Assembly (NCBI GenBank): GCA_023441055.1 | Contig: JAEZQY010000036.1 | Span: 62,001 to 126,000 of the forward strand | DNA length: 64,000 nucleotides | Reading direction: 5' to 3' | Origin: Bacillota bacterium | GTDB lineage: Bacteria; Bacillota; Bacilli; Paenibacillales; UBA4045 | In this document: piece after piece, positions 7,582 through 16,105 of the stretch | How the letters are laid out: each line of letters opens with the position of its first letter | Numbering within the stretch: position 1 is the stretch's first letter | Notes under the pieces: model-generated | The model's database searches: none | Told to the model about the DNA's origin: nothing | What the model saw: only the letters and a program-made list of their open reading frames with translations | Translations under genes and position numbers: made by a program

Positions 7582-10506
7582 TTAAGGTGATTCATATTTT
7601 TCCGATGTGTGAATTTGTACAATGTTGTTTTCCCCGTCCCAGTTCACCGCAAAATCTAGGATCATGGCCAAATCGCGAAGCTTAAAGAAATTGCTGCCCC
7701 CAATCTGAAAGGCTGTGAGCTCCTTCTTCTCTGCGTCCAGGTATAGGCTTGAATTCGTCAAAGCCGCGTTCTTCCATCCGTTTTCCGTCGGTTTCACGAG
7801 CTCTCCCCCTTGAATGGTGTATGCTTCACCTGTTGTAAGACGAATTGTGTTGGCCTTCGGATCCCAACCTACCTCAAAGGATTTGTTCGTCTTGTTTAGG
7901 GCCAAGGCGATGTCTCTAAGTTTAAAATAATTGCTGCCTCCTATATTATAGGACTCGAAAGGGATTACTTTGCCGTCAACCATTACAGACGCTGAAGTTG
8001 ACTTTACCTCAATTTGACGGAGCGTCTTGTCTAAATCCAATACATAAACATCTAATTCTTGGGCGTGTGAAACTGTCCAATACACCTTACCTTCCTGATA
8101 AAGCGGGTGTTCTGCTAAAGTTAGGCGTGTATTCTTCAAAATCGTAGCAGGAACAAGCACTTCACCCCGCGCAGACAAAACCGTGAAGTAAGCATTCTTG
8201 AATTTACGATTTTCAAAGTGTTCCCATAGCACAACAAACTTTCCTGTATCGGTTGCAATGACTTTAGGATTAGCAGCGTCTTCATTTCCTTGATAGGATG
8301 TTAGCCATTTCACGCCATAATTGACTGTATCATTAGAGATGAAGTATTTGCTATTTGAATCGTATCGCTCTGTTTTTATTGACACTGTTCGCTTTTCGCC
8401 CTTAGTCAGTATGGCATGTTCCGGTGACCTTATGTAATAGTCAGCCATATCCTTCTTGATGACTTGAACGAATAAATTGCGAGATTCATTGCGACTGGAT
8501 GGCGCGAGTTCAGCGGATAGCGTTTTTTCCGAAGCGCCTACAAGTGCATAGCCTTCTGTCCCTTCGGCAATTCCCCCAAGTTGCGAGAATGTGAAATTAT
8601 ATCCATGGCTCCCTCTAGTTCCTTCCCGGAAATTGAACGGCGTCACACCTGTATCTGATTTACCGTTCACTTTGGTTATCTCAAAGCCTCTCGACCAAGC
8701 ATCGCCTCGGTCTGCGAAGAGGAATCCGCCGGACGATAGCGGGATCACCTGCTGATCAAATGAATGGCTGACATAAGGCTTTGCCCAGTCGACAGGCTTC
8801 ATCTTCTCTGCATCAACGAAAACCGCTGTCGAAGCTTGGTGATTAACGCCATCCCTCCCCTTAAACATCTCTCGTCCGAAGTATCCTGCCAGGATGTTAT
8901 TGGATATCGTCAGTACGGCATTCCCCGACCAAAAAGCCTTCTTGACGTCTAAGTCGCCGGCTTGATAGCGGACGGCATTTATTTGTTCACCTGTTGATGA
9001 GTATTTACTAATCAATATGGCTGTTTTACCCTTGTCTTCCTCTCTAGCGTATCTCTCGCCCCACATCACGTAGTAATTGCCTTTATCATCCGCTGTCGCT
9101 GCCCCAAAGTGTGAGAGCTCGAAAGGAATCTTTACGGTCTTGGCAATATTCAAATCAGCATCGAGTCCATGTATGTAGAGGGTCTTATCCCCCTCAACTG
9201 CGATATTCAATCTGCCACGATGGTCAAAAAACTCTGAGGTGCGCCCATAGAGGTCTGAGATACTGGTCAAATAGGAATTGCCTAACGTAGAAGGTGAGAT
9301 CTCATCGAGCTTAATGGTTTTCTTATTAATAATTGGTTGGACCGCTTTAGGAGCAGACGACACAATAATTTCAACGTGATCCGTCAAGCCCGAGGTAGTC
9401 TGAGCGGTTATTGTCGCGATGCCTTCTCGTACACCTGTAATGACCCCATACGGGTCTACCATTGCAACCTGATTGTTGGAGGAATTCCAATTGACTTTCT
9501 CAGGCTGGCCGGACGATATAACGAATGGAACAGTATCAGAATAGCCTTGTCTAATGACTAAGGTGCTGGGTTCGAGATCAATGGAGACCTTATCTTGCTT
9601 ATAGGGGTAATTATGCGTTCCATCTCCGGATTGCAGAGGGATTTTGGACAAATCAAGATAGAGGGCCGGCCGCACTCCAGCATCGGCTATATGCGGATTA
9701 TTGGACGTAACTTTACTTGAATAAGCATGGCCCTCTACAAAGCGTACATAGTACGAATCATCGGGTGTACGTAATAGATAAGGCCATAATTCAGTATAAT
9801 AAGCACCATTTAGATATTCATTGTTTATAATTGCCGCTTCAGTAGGCCTGGCTGTATATGCCCAACCTCTATCATATACATGTTCTTTTAGTTCTTTGAG
9901 AGACAGAAGAAAAGCTTTATCCGAAATCGTCTGATAGTAGGCGCTGTCGTAATTCTGAAGCGCCAGCTCTATATTTTCTTCGTAAATAAACTTCTCGCTG
10001 CCGCCGTTTCGTTTTTCTTTATACATTTCCCCAAGCAGCACATTATGTTGGACGGTCTTGATAGCATCCCTTTCATCCGCACTAAAATTAGCATCGGACA
10101 AAAATCCCGGTTCATCATGATAAGCATTAATGGGATTGGAGAGATTGTCTGAGGTTGGCGCGTTATGCATCCAATTAATGGTAGTCTGATCACTGTTCAG
10201 CCATTGCCTTATAGTCGAATGCGGCCAATAATTACTGCCTGTCATCCCGACAAATTGATCGGAATACTTAGGCCCGCTTGCATCAAATGCCTTCATACTG
10301 AGAATTCGTTCTGAGAAAAGCAACGGATCCCCGTCCTCATCGAAATGGATAACCTTCCAGACAATGGGTTCGTTCAAGTAAGAACCGAATTGAACATATT
10401 CGCCTATTTTTAAAGTACCGACTGCTTTTGCATCCTTCTGATACACACCAAAAAAGCTCTGTGCAATCAAGGCTATAATTATAAAAACGACAATTTTCTT
10501 ATGCAT
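7582..10506 (-). CDS. Large secreted protein: DUF6273-like, Big2, and stalk (Cu amine oxidase-like) domains
   Basis: 974 residues with an N-terminal signal peptide (hydrophobic stretch ending near Ala-Lys-Ala). Residues about 30-310 resemble DUF6273: GEYVQFGSY, WKVIHFD, a Ser-x-Ile-Arg-Gln-Trp-Leu motif and a GVRPALYLDLS ending. Residues about 320-400 form a bacterial Ig-like Big2 domain (STLVIRQGYSDTVPF, GVITGVREGIATITA). The middle is probably a beta-propeller. The last ~140 residues carry two copies of the stalk repeat (IGGSNYFKLRDIALAL and IGGSNFFKLRDLAMIL). It is likely a cell-surface or extracellular recognition protein; no catalytic motif was seen. Confidence 0.8.
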   Translation of the reverse strand: MHKKIVVFIIIALIAQSFFGVYQKDAKAVGTLKIGEYVQFGSYLNEPIVWKVIHFDEDGDPLLFSERILSMKAFDASGPKYSDQFVGMTGSNYWPHSTIRQWLNSDQTTINWMHNAPTSDNLSNPINAYHDEPGFLSDANFSADERDAIKTVQHNVLLGEMYKEKRNGGSEKFIYEENIELALQNYDSAYYQTISDKAFLLSLKELKEHVYDRGWAYTARPTEAAIINNEYLNGAYYTELWPYLLRTPDDSYYVRFVEGHAYSSKVTSNNPHIADAGVRPALYLDLSKIPLQSGDGTHNYPYKQDKVSIDLEPSTLVIRQGYSDTVPFVISSGQPEKVNWNSSNNQVAMVDPYGVITGVREGIATITAQTTSGLTDHVEIIVSSAPKAVQPIINKKTIKLDEISPSTLGNSYLTSISDLYGRTSEFFDHRGRLNIAVEGDKTLYIHGLDADLNIAKTVKIPFELSHFGAATADDKGNYYVMWGERYAREEDKGKTAILISKYSSTGEQINAVRYQAGDLDVKKAFWSGNAVLTISNNILAGYFGREMFKGRDGVNHQASTAVFVDAEKMKPVDWAKPYVSHSFDQQVIPLSSGGFLFADRGDAWSRGFEITKVNGKSDTGVTPFNFREGTRGSHGYNFTFSQLGGIAEGTEGYALVGASEKTLSAELAPSSRNESRNLFVQVIKKDMADYYIRSPEHAILTKGEKRTVSIKTERYDSNSKYFISNDTVNYGVKWLTSYQGNEDAANPKVIATDTGKFVVLWEHFENRKFKNAYFTVLSARGEVLVPATILKNTRLTLAEHPLYQEGKVYWTVSHAQELDVYVLDLDKTLRQIEVKSTSASVMVDGKVIPFESYNIGGSNYFKLRDIALALNKTNKSFEVGWDPKANTIRLTTGEAYTIQGGELVKPTENGWKNAALTNSSLYLDAEKKELTAFQIGGSNFFKLRDLAMILDFAVNWDGENNIVQIHTSEKYESP

Positions 10507-10597
10507 CTTTTCTCATTTCCTCTCAAAATATGTGTTATATTCGAATGCAATATATAAATTCGGCAATGATTTCCATTATCCTCTAATATGTCGAAAT

Positions 10598-10622
10598 AAG
10601 AAAAACCCGCATGCTATGCGGG
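10598..10622 (-). terminator. Terminator after the second small antitoxin-like ORF
   Basis: CCCGCAT (10606-10612) pairs with ATGCGGG (10616-10622). On the minus strand the hairpin is followed by TTTTTCTT, making it the rho-independent terminator of the 10653-10805 ORF. Confidence 0.85.
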
Positions 10623-10652
10623 TACGTTACGTAAGAATCCATGATCCTTTAC

Positions 10653-10805
10653 TTAATCAGCTTTATCATTGGCGAATACTGGCCTCTTAGACAGCAGACG
10701 GATCCAATGGTCCGTTTCCTTTTGATTGGGGAAGGTAATGTTCTTAGCTACACATGGCCGTTTGTTTGGGTTTTTGGGGACTGATCTTTTCGGTGTTAGC
10801 TCCAT
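10653..10805 (-). CDS. Small basic protein, probable second SpoIISB/SpoIISC-like antitoxin
   Basis: A 50-residue ORF starting MELTPKRSVPKNPNKRP and ending in a TAA just before a strong terminator. It shares the core V-P-x-(R)-N-P-N-K-R with the neighbouring 54-residue ORF, so the two look paralogous. Both are short, basic and probably disordered, as SpoIISB is, and they follow a SpoIISA-like toxin gene. B. subtilis has a second antitoxin, SpoIISC, in its spoIIS locus, so a three-gene module is plausible. A possible promoter of its own lies at 10839-10866. The ribosome site is weak. Function is inferred from context and the shared motif. Confidence 0.6.
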   Translation of the reverse strand: MELTPKRSVPKNPNKRPCVAKNITFPNQKETDHWIRLLSKRPVFANDKAD

Positions 10806-10838
10806 AACAAATCACACCACTTTCCGATCGTTTTGAAT

Positions 10839-10866
10839 ATCTTATGCCAACGGTTGAAATTGTAAA
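10839..10866 (-). promoter_or_regulatory. Possible promoter for the 50-residue ORF
   Basis: Minus-strand -35 TTTACA (10861-10866) and -10 TAAGAT (10839-10844) are 16 bases apart. They lie between the upstream terminator and the small ORF, which would otherwise be cut off from the toxin transcript. Confidence 0.45.
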
Positions 10867-10869
10867 CAT

Positions 10870-10899
10870 AAAAAAGAAAGCACCATGTATCATGATGCT
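10870..10899 (-). terminator. Terminator between the two small antitoxin-like ORFs
   Basis: Nine-base stem (10879-10887 with 10891-10899, one G-U pair, loop of three) followed on the minus strand by TTCTTTTTT. It should end the toxin plus first-antitoxin transcript. Confidence 0.75.
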
Positions 10900-10917
10900 T
10901 CCTCTTCTTCATCTATA

Positions 10918-11082
10918 TTATCTGGCTTGCCTAATTACATCCATGTCATTCGCCTTCATGCGCCCGATCGAACGCTTCATATTAATCGTAGTTTGCCGTT
11001 TGTTCGGATTTCTAGGAGGCACTTTAGCGGAAGTTTTCATACGTGTTTTTGTCTTTGTAGTTGTCTTGACGGTCATGGTCAT
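10918..11082 (-). CDS. Small basic protein, probable SpoIISB-like antitoxin
   Basis: A 54-residue ORF starting 36 bases after the SpoIISA-like toxin stop. It has a good AAGGAG ribosome site ten bases before the ATG, a Thr/Lys-rich N-terminus, then KVPPRNPNKRQTTINMKRS and a basic helical C-terminus. Size, charge and position match SpoIISB, the ~56-residue antitoxin that wraps the SpoIISA cytoplasmic domain. I do not see clear residue-level identity to SpoIISB beyond its general character. A terminator follows, so toxin and antitoxin are probably co-transcribed. Confidence 0.65.
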   Translation of the reverse strand: MTMTVKTTTKTKTRMKTSAKVPPRNPNKRQTTINMKRSIGRMKANDMDVIRQAR

Positions 11083-11118
11083 GCCTTCCACGCTCCTTTT
11101 CTTATTCCTTTTATCTTA

Positions 11119-11994
11119 TCATACCTCGGGATCACCATCAACATCATCAACATGCGGGTAAAATAGATCTTCGTTAGCTTGCAGCCACAGGTCAAACGTA
11201 TACAGAAGATTTAACAGGAGTGAAGCATCCGCTCCTGTGACCGCTTTTTTCTTTCTCGAATTCACTAGAAACAGCAGGTTGAAATACTCTCCGAAATAAG
11301 GAAATAACACAGCTGAGGATTCACCTTCGATGATCTCGATATTCTCTCCTTTTAGGATCGTATGAATGGCTTGCGTCTTCCTCATGCCTGCCCCTCTTAA
11401 TGAAATCCGGTGGTCCCTCATGATCTGCTTGTAACCGTTGGTGACATTGATATTGAACTTCCCCTCGTCTGGATCGGATGCTATGGGGTAGGCATAAACG
11501 TCAAGTTCAAATTCGGATGCGAACTGTCTGAGGTATAACAGAACGGTCTCTTCATATTTCTCTGACGTAAATTCGAAATCATCCATGATCCAGTCGGACA
11601 AGTTCTTGGGCATCAATTGATTGACTTTGATGAGCTTATCGCTCAATTCGATGAATGTCCCTCTGTTTTTATTAATACTCTCAACCAAACCTTCCTGCTT
11701 GAGTTCATTCGACATAAACTTGGTGATGTCAGGCGTCTGGAAGACGAACAGATCAATGACAACTACACTGAACACGAGGGCGATTAAATACTGCAGGTTA
11801 TTTCCGACATCAGGGAATACATCGAAAACCCATAAGAAGAAGGACGCAAGAACCACGATCCCATAATAGATCTTTCGTATCGCCACGCGATGCTTCAAGT
11901 AAACTTCCCGGCTCCATATGTATAGGCCTATGCTGAATGCGATTCCAATCAATACGATAGAACAGATCAAGATCATATACCAGGTCGCTGTCAT
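11119..11994 (-). CDS. spoIISA: SpoIISA-like membrane toxin
   Basis: 291 residues with three N-terminal membrane helices (about 7-27, 43-61, 67-86) and a C-terminal cytoplasmic domain. This is the SpoIISA layout of B. subtilis (248 residues). The local pattern Ala-Ile-Arg-Lys-Ile-Tyr-Tyr before the second helix and VIDLFVF ending the third also recall it. The cytoplasmic domain is longer than in B. subtilis. SpoIISA damages the membrane unless bound by its small antitoxin; two candidate antitoxin ORFs lie directly downstream. The ATG follows GAGAGG by seven bases. The layout supports the assignment well; toxicity is inferred. Confidence 0.7.
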   Translation of the reverse strand: MTATWYMILICSIVLIGIAFSIGLYIWSREVYLKHRVAIRKIYYGIVVLASFFLWVFDVFPDVGNNLQYLIALVFSVVVIDLFVFQTPDITKFMSNELKQEGLVESINKNRGTFIELSDKLIKVNQLMPKNLSDWIMDDFEFTSEKYEETVLLYLRQFASEFELDVYAYPIASDPDEGKFNINVTNGYKQIMRDHRISLRGAGMRKTQAIHTILKGENIEIIEGESSAVLFPYFGEYFNLLFLVNSRKKKAVTGADASLLLNLLYTFDLWLQANEDLFYPHVDDVDGDPEV

Positions 11995-12074
11995 TCACAT
12001 ACCTCTCTACCTTGTTTTCTTCCAACTTTATCTATAATGATTCGACAATAGGAGTACCAATTCCTCTCTGTCCT

Positions 12075-14627
12075 TCAATCTGCCAACACACACATCCTCA
12101 CATGCCTCCCGCTCCCTAACTCATAGAACTCGCCATTAGGCAGCTCTACGCTGCATGTCGTCGAGACAGGCACCTCGAGCTCGAGCGTAAATTGATGATC
12201 TTCGAGCATCCATGAGACAGATATTGTACCGTAGGGAGTCTTCACGCTGCCCTTCGCCCAAGTGATGCCGCCGCCAATGATCGGCTTGACCTTGAAGCTT
12301 TGATAACCGCCTGTCAATGGCTCTAGTCCGACCATTCTCCGATACAGCCAATCACCGACCGCCCCATTCGCGTAATGGTTGAAGCTGACCATGCCGCCAT
12401 TGGAATCAGCTTCCGATTGCTTGCCCGTTAAGTCGCCAATATTGACCGTACCGTCTGGCCGAAGCGCATCCCATCGCTCCCAGATGGTCGTTCCGCCTGC
12501 CTTCACCTCGTACAGCCATGATGGACAGCCTTCTTGCAGCAGCACATCATAGGCCACATCGGCATAGCCATGATCCGACAGAGCAAACAACAGATATGGC
12601 GTACCCGTAAAGCCGGTCGTCAGGTGGTTGTCGGCCTCTCGAACCAACCGAACGAGATGCTCAGCCATGCGCTGCGTCTCATCTCCCTCTGTCATGGCAA
12701 AATATAATGGAAGCACATACGCCGTTTGAAATTCCTTCTTTAGCTTTCCTTCTCCATCGGTAAAGACGCTTCGATAAGCCTTGATAATGCTGCGGCGGAG
12801 CTCTTTATAAGCCTGGGCATCTTCCTCATAGCCTAACAACTCAGCGATTTGAGCGGCGATCCCGCATGAGTTTGCATAATAAGCGGTTGCTACCCATTTG
12901 CCCTTCTTCATCCATTGCTTCACTGTCTCATTGGGTGCACACCAATCCCCAAAGTGAAATGGAAATTGCCATATATGCCGTTGATGCTTAGTCATGGCGA
13001 ATAAGCTTGACCAGCGCTTGGCCGCCCTCAGAAATCGCTTAATCGTATCATACTGATCTATTAGTACCTGCTTGTTGCCTCTAGCCAGATACTCTGCCCA
13101 TGGCACCAGCACACAGCTGTCTCCCCAGGCGGAGGTCGCCATCACTGGCCAGGAGTCTCCGCCGCGCGGCACGACCATCGGAATACCGCCGCCCCAGCCC
13201 TGCTCGGCACGGACATCCCGCAGCCACTTATCGAAGAAACGGCTCATGTCGAAATTATAGGAAGCTGTTCGAGCGAAGACGGCGATATCCCCTGTCCAGC
13301 CCTGTCTTTCATCCCGCTGTGGACAGTCTGTTGGAATATCCACGAAATTGGATTTGCCGCCCCAGCGTATATTGCTCTGCAGTTGATTGATTAATGGATT
13401 CGAGCATGCAAAGCTGCCGATCTCCTCGATTTGCGAATGCAGGACGATGGCTGAAAGCTGCAGATCTTCTGGAGCAATACCCGTAACCCCAACATATCGA
13501 AATCCCATATAGGTTAATCGTGGCGAGTAATGCTGATAACCTTCCCTGCTTATGTACTGTGCGGTCGCCTTAGCTGTTCGAAGAGACTTTACGAACAGCT
13601 CGCCATCCACCAGCACCTCAGCATGACGGAATACAATACGCTGCCCATGTTTAGCATGCAAGCTTGCATCAATCACACCTGCGAAGTTTTGTCCGAAATC
13701 ATAGATGATCTCACAACTGGCCGCAATGTGATAGCCAACCGGCTGCAGTCGCTCTTGTGCCCGCACCGGTGCGCCATATTGAGCAAGCAGCTTCGGCTGC
13801 TTACGAGGAGATGTAATCGAAGCGGGTTTCCATGAAGCCTTCTCTAAGTCAATTGTGGCATCATACGTTTCGCCGTCATACCATTCGGCCATCACATAAT
13901 GACCATCCATGGCCACTTCCCAGGATTCATCACTGCTGATGATCTCAGTTGAGCCATCCGTATATTCCACATGAAGCTCGCATAAGAACGCTTGTCGATC
14001 CGCGCTTATCTTGTTCTTGCGGATATAATTGAAGGAGCCGGCAGCCCAGCCGCCAGCTACAACAGCTTGGAGCCTGTTCTGTGTCTGCAGGGCAGCTGTA
14101 ACATCATACGTCTGATATTGGATGTGATGAGCGTATGAGGTAAATCCAGGTGCAAAGTAATCCTCGCCCACCTTACTGCCATTCAACTCCAGTTCATACA
14201 CACCTAATGCAGTAGCATGGATCCATGCCCTCGTGACAAATTTGGTGATCGCGAATGCTTTGCGAAATGTCATCGGCTTGGGTGATACCTTTTTAGGAAA
14301 ATCATAGGATCCGTCCGTAATCCATCTTCCGTGCCACTTCGTATCTAATCGTCCAGTCTGAAAGCTGGCCGCAGCTTCAGCCATTGCTCCACTTGTTCCG
14401 AGCACCTTGATGTGAACCGGATATGAGGTAAATGGCAGCAGCTCGCCGTCATATCGATTATTGATTTGGTCGGTTGTTTCCTTCACCCATGTACCGACGG
14501 TAATCCAAGCTCGTTCAAGCGACTCCCCAGTGACACTCGATTCCAGTGAAAAGGAAATCTGAGGCGGTGTATCTGTGATACAGCCCTCACGCAAGCCTTC
14601 GATCTTAATTTCCGCTATGTTAAGCAT
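12075..14627 (-). CDS. Alpha-L-rhamnosidase, GH78
   Basis: About 850 residues. N-terminal beta-sandwich domains precede an (alpha/alpha)6 barrel whose signature DCPQRDERQGWTGD contains the proposed general acid of GH78; the later TTIWERWDALRPDG supplies the other catalytic Glu. It removes terminal L-rhamnose from glycosides or oligosaccharides. There is no signal peptide, so it acts on imported substrate. I start at the ATG at 14625-14627 because GGAGG lies eight bases upstream. It overlaps the symporter gene by eight bases and is the last gene of the AraC-GH3-symporter-GH78 cluster. Confidence 0.92.
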   Translation of the reverse strand: MLNIAEIKIEGLREGCITDTPPQISFSLESSVTGESLERAWITVGTWVKETTDQINNRYDGELLPFTSYPVHIKVLGTSGAMAEAAASFQTGRLDTKWHGRWITDGSYDFPKKVSPKPMTFRKAFAITKFVTRAWIHATALGVYELELNGSKVGEDYFAPGFTSYAHHIQYQTYDVTAALQTQNRLQAVVAGGWAAGSFNYIRKNKISADRQAFLCELHVEYTDGSTEIISSDESWEVAMDGHYVMAEWYDGETYDATIDLEKASWKPASITSPRKQPKLLAQYGAPVRAQERLQPVGYHIAASCEIIYDFGQNFAGVIDASLHAKHGQRIVFRHAEVLVDGELFVKSLRTAKATAQYISREGYQHYSPRLTYMGFRYVGVTGIAPEDLQLSAIVLHSQIEEIGSFACSNPLINQLQSNIRWGGKSNFVDIPTDCPQRDERQGWTGDIAVFARTASYNFDMSRFFDKWLRDVRAEQGWGGGIPMVVPRGGDSWPVMATSAWGDSCVLVPWAEYLARGNKQVLIDQYDTIKRFLRAAKRWSSLFAMTKHQRHIWQFPFHFGDWCAPNETVKQWMKKGKWVATAYYANSCGIAAQIAELLGYEEDAQAYKELRRSIIKAYRSVFTDGEGKLKKEFQTAYVLPLYFAMTEGDETQRMAEHLVRLVREADNHLTTGFTGTPYLLFALSDHGYADVAYDVLLQEGCPSWLYEVKAGGTTIWERWDALRPDGTVNIGDLTGKQSEADSNGGMVSFNHYANGAVGDWLYRRMVGLEPLTGGYQSFKVKPIIGGGITWAKGSVKTPYGTISVSWMLEDHQFTLELEVPVSTTCSVELPNGEFYELGSGRHVRMCVLAD

Positions 14628-16092
14628 GCAGGGAGCCTCCATTTCTCGATAATATCACACGTTGCTTCTCGTCTAAATCCTTCTCTACACGTAAGAACAC
14701 CAGCAGAATGATCAGAATAACACTCGTGATGGTCTCCAAGCCAACGAAGGAGAACGTAATGACACGTTGAACCGTCTCGTCCTGTACGGCTACTAATTGA
14801 CCTGCCTGGTCATAATAGGGCGCGATATAACCTGCAGATGACAGCATACCGTTGAATATACCTGTGCAGACCCCTACCATAGCCGTCGCTATCGTGGTAT
14901 AGATCGACATGGCAATCCCGTCCGAGCGAAAGCCTGATTTCCATTCCAGGTGATCCAACGTATCGGCGAATAAGGCCATAAAGATATAAGCGCTTGGCAG
15001 CAAGCCCAGATTCTTAATGAACTGTCCGACTAACACCATCGTCATATCGGTCGGCGCTATCCAGCCTATCGCACTGCCGATCGTGACCAGCGTGAATCCG
15101 TATAAGGTTACGTTTCGTTTGCCGAAGCGTTTCGCAAGCGGCCATACCGCGAATAGACCAATCCCCATCGGTATGCCGCCAATTGCCGACACAAGCATCT
15201 GAGTAACCCCGTCATTGTAGGTACCGAGGACATAGTTGCAGTAGTAGATGAGAGATAGATTTTTGAGACTGATGCCGAAGGTGAATATGAGGAAGTAGCT
15301 TAAAATAATAAGCATATAGGCATCTGTAAAGATCGCCTTCAATTGTTCAACTAGCTTGATTGTAGGTTTATCCGCATCGGGAGTTTGTGACGTCTCCAGC
15401 GTCACCCGTTCCTTCGTATAATAGTACTCTAGCAGCGTTAATGGTAAAGCTAAGATCGCTAGTATCGACATGACGGTGATCCATAAGCCCTTATCAATGC
15501 CGATCATGGGGAGGATCACCATCGGGAAGATCAGCGCTACGATAATACCCGTCATCATGATCGTTGACACTTGATTGAACACGGATAGCTGACCTCGCTG
15601 CAGCGAATGCCGAGTAGCCAGCGGGACCATCAAGTTATGACTCATATTGAAGATCGTATACGCGAACGAATAATAGAGATTGTAGGAAAGCATAATCCAG
15701 ATCACTTGAACTGTTGTATTCGAACTCGGAACAAGAAATAGCAAGATGGCTGAGATCGTGATGAATGGTGCTGATATTAACAGCCATGGTCGGGCTTTCC
15801 CTTGCTTCGTTCTAGTCCGATCAATGATATAGCCCATGAGGATATTCGTGACCGCATCGATGAGCTTGGATACGATCGGGAAGATGACCAGGAACGCCCC
15901 GCCCCATAGCGCAGTCAAGCCTAACACATCGGTATAATAGACATTCAAATACGTCGCTAACACAGCATTTAGCAATAATGCGCCTGCCGGCCCAAGCAAG
16001 TAACCGAGCCATCTTTCCTTACCGGTTGTATCCTGAGCGGCGACCCGCGAATTGGCCACTTGCGAATTCCATAATTGATGCCATAGCCTCAT
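14620..16092 (-). CDS. Glycoside-pentoside-hexuronide (GPH) family cation symporter
   Basis: About 490 residues with 12 predicted membrane helices. The N-terminal region has the GPH hallmarks NAVLATYLNVYYTDVLGL and MGYIIDRTRTKQGKARPW. Members such as MelB, YicJ and xyloside transporters import glycosides with Na+ or H+. Lying between GH3 and GH78 genes, it probably imports a rhamnose-containing glycoside. Start ATG at 16090-16092 is preceded by GAGGGGG; a longer frame upstream lacks a ribosome site. Confidence 0.9.
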   Translation of the reverse strand: MRLWHQLWNSQVANSRVAAQDTTGKERWLGYLLGPAGALLLNAVLATYLNVYYTDVLGLTALWGGAFLVIFPIVSKLIDAVTNILMGYIIDRTRTKQGKARPWLLISAPFITISAILLFLVPSSNTTVQVIWIMLSYNLYYSFAYTIFNMSHNLMVPLATRHSLQRGQLSVFNQVSTIMMTGIIVALIFPMVILPMIGIDKGLWITVMSILAILALPLTLLEYYYTKERVTLETSQTPDADKPTIKLVEQLKAIFTDAYMLIILSYFLIFTFGISLKNLSLIYYCNYVLGTYNDGVTQMLVSAIGGIPMGIGLFAVWPLAKRFGKRNVTLYGFTLVTIGSAIGWIAPTDMTMVLVGQFIKNLGLLPSAYIFMALFADTLDHLEWKSGFRSDGIAMSIYTTIATAMVGVCTGIFNGMLSSAGYIAPYYDQAGQLVAVQDETVQRVITFSFVGLETITSVILIILLVFLRVEKDLDEKQRVILSRNGGSLHA

Positions 16093-16105
16093 GTCTATTC
16101 CCCCT

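Noticed and set aside
10844..11166. Plus-strand frames of 93-105 residues across the small antitoxin ORF
   Set aside because: They are antisense to the 54-residue ORF, have no ribosome site, and show the low-complexity hydrophobic composition of a shadow frame.
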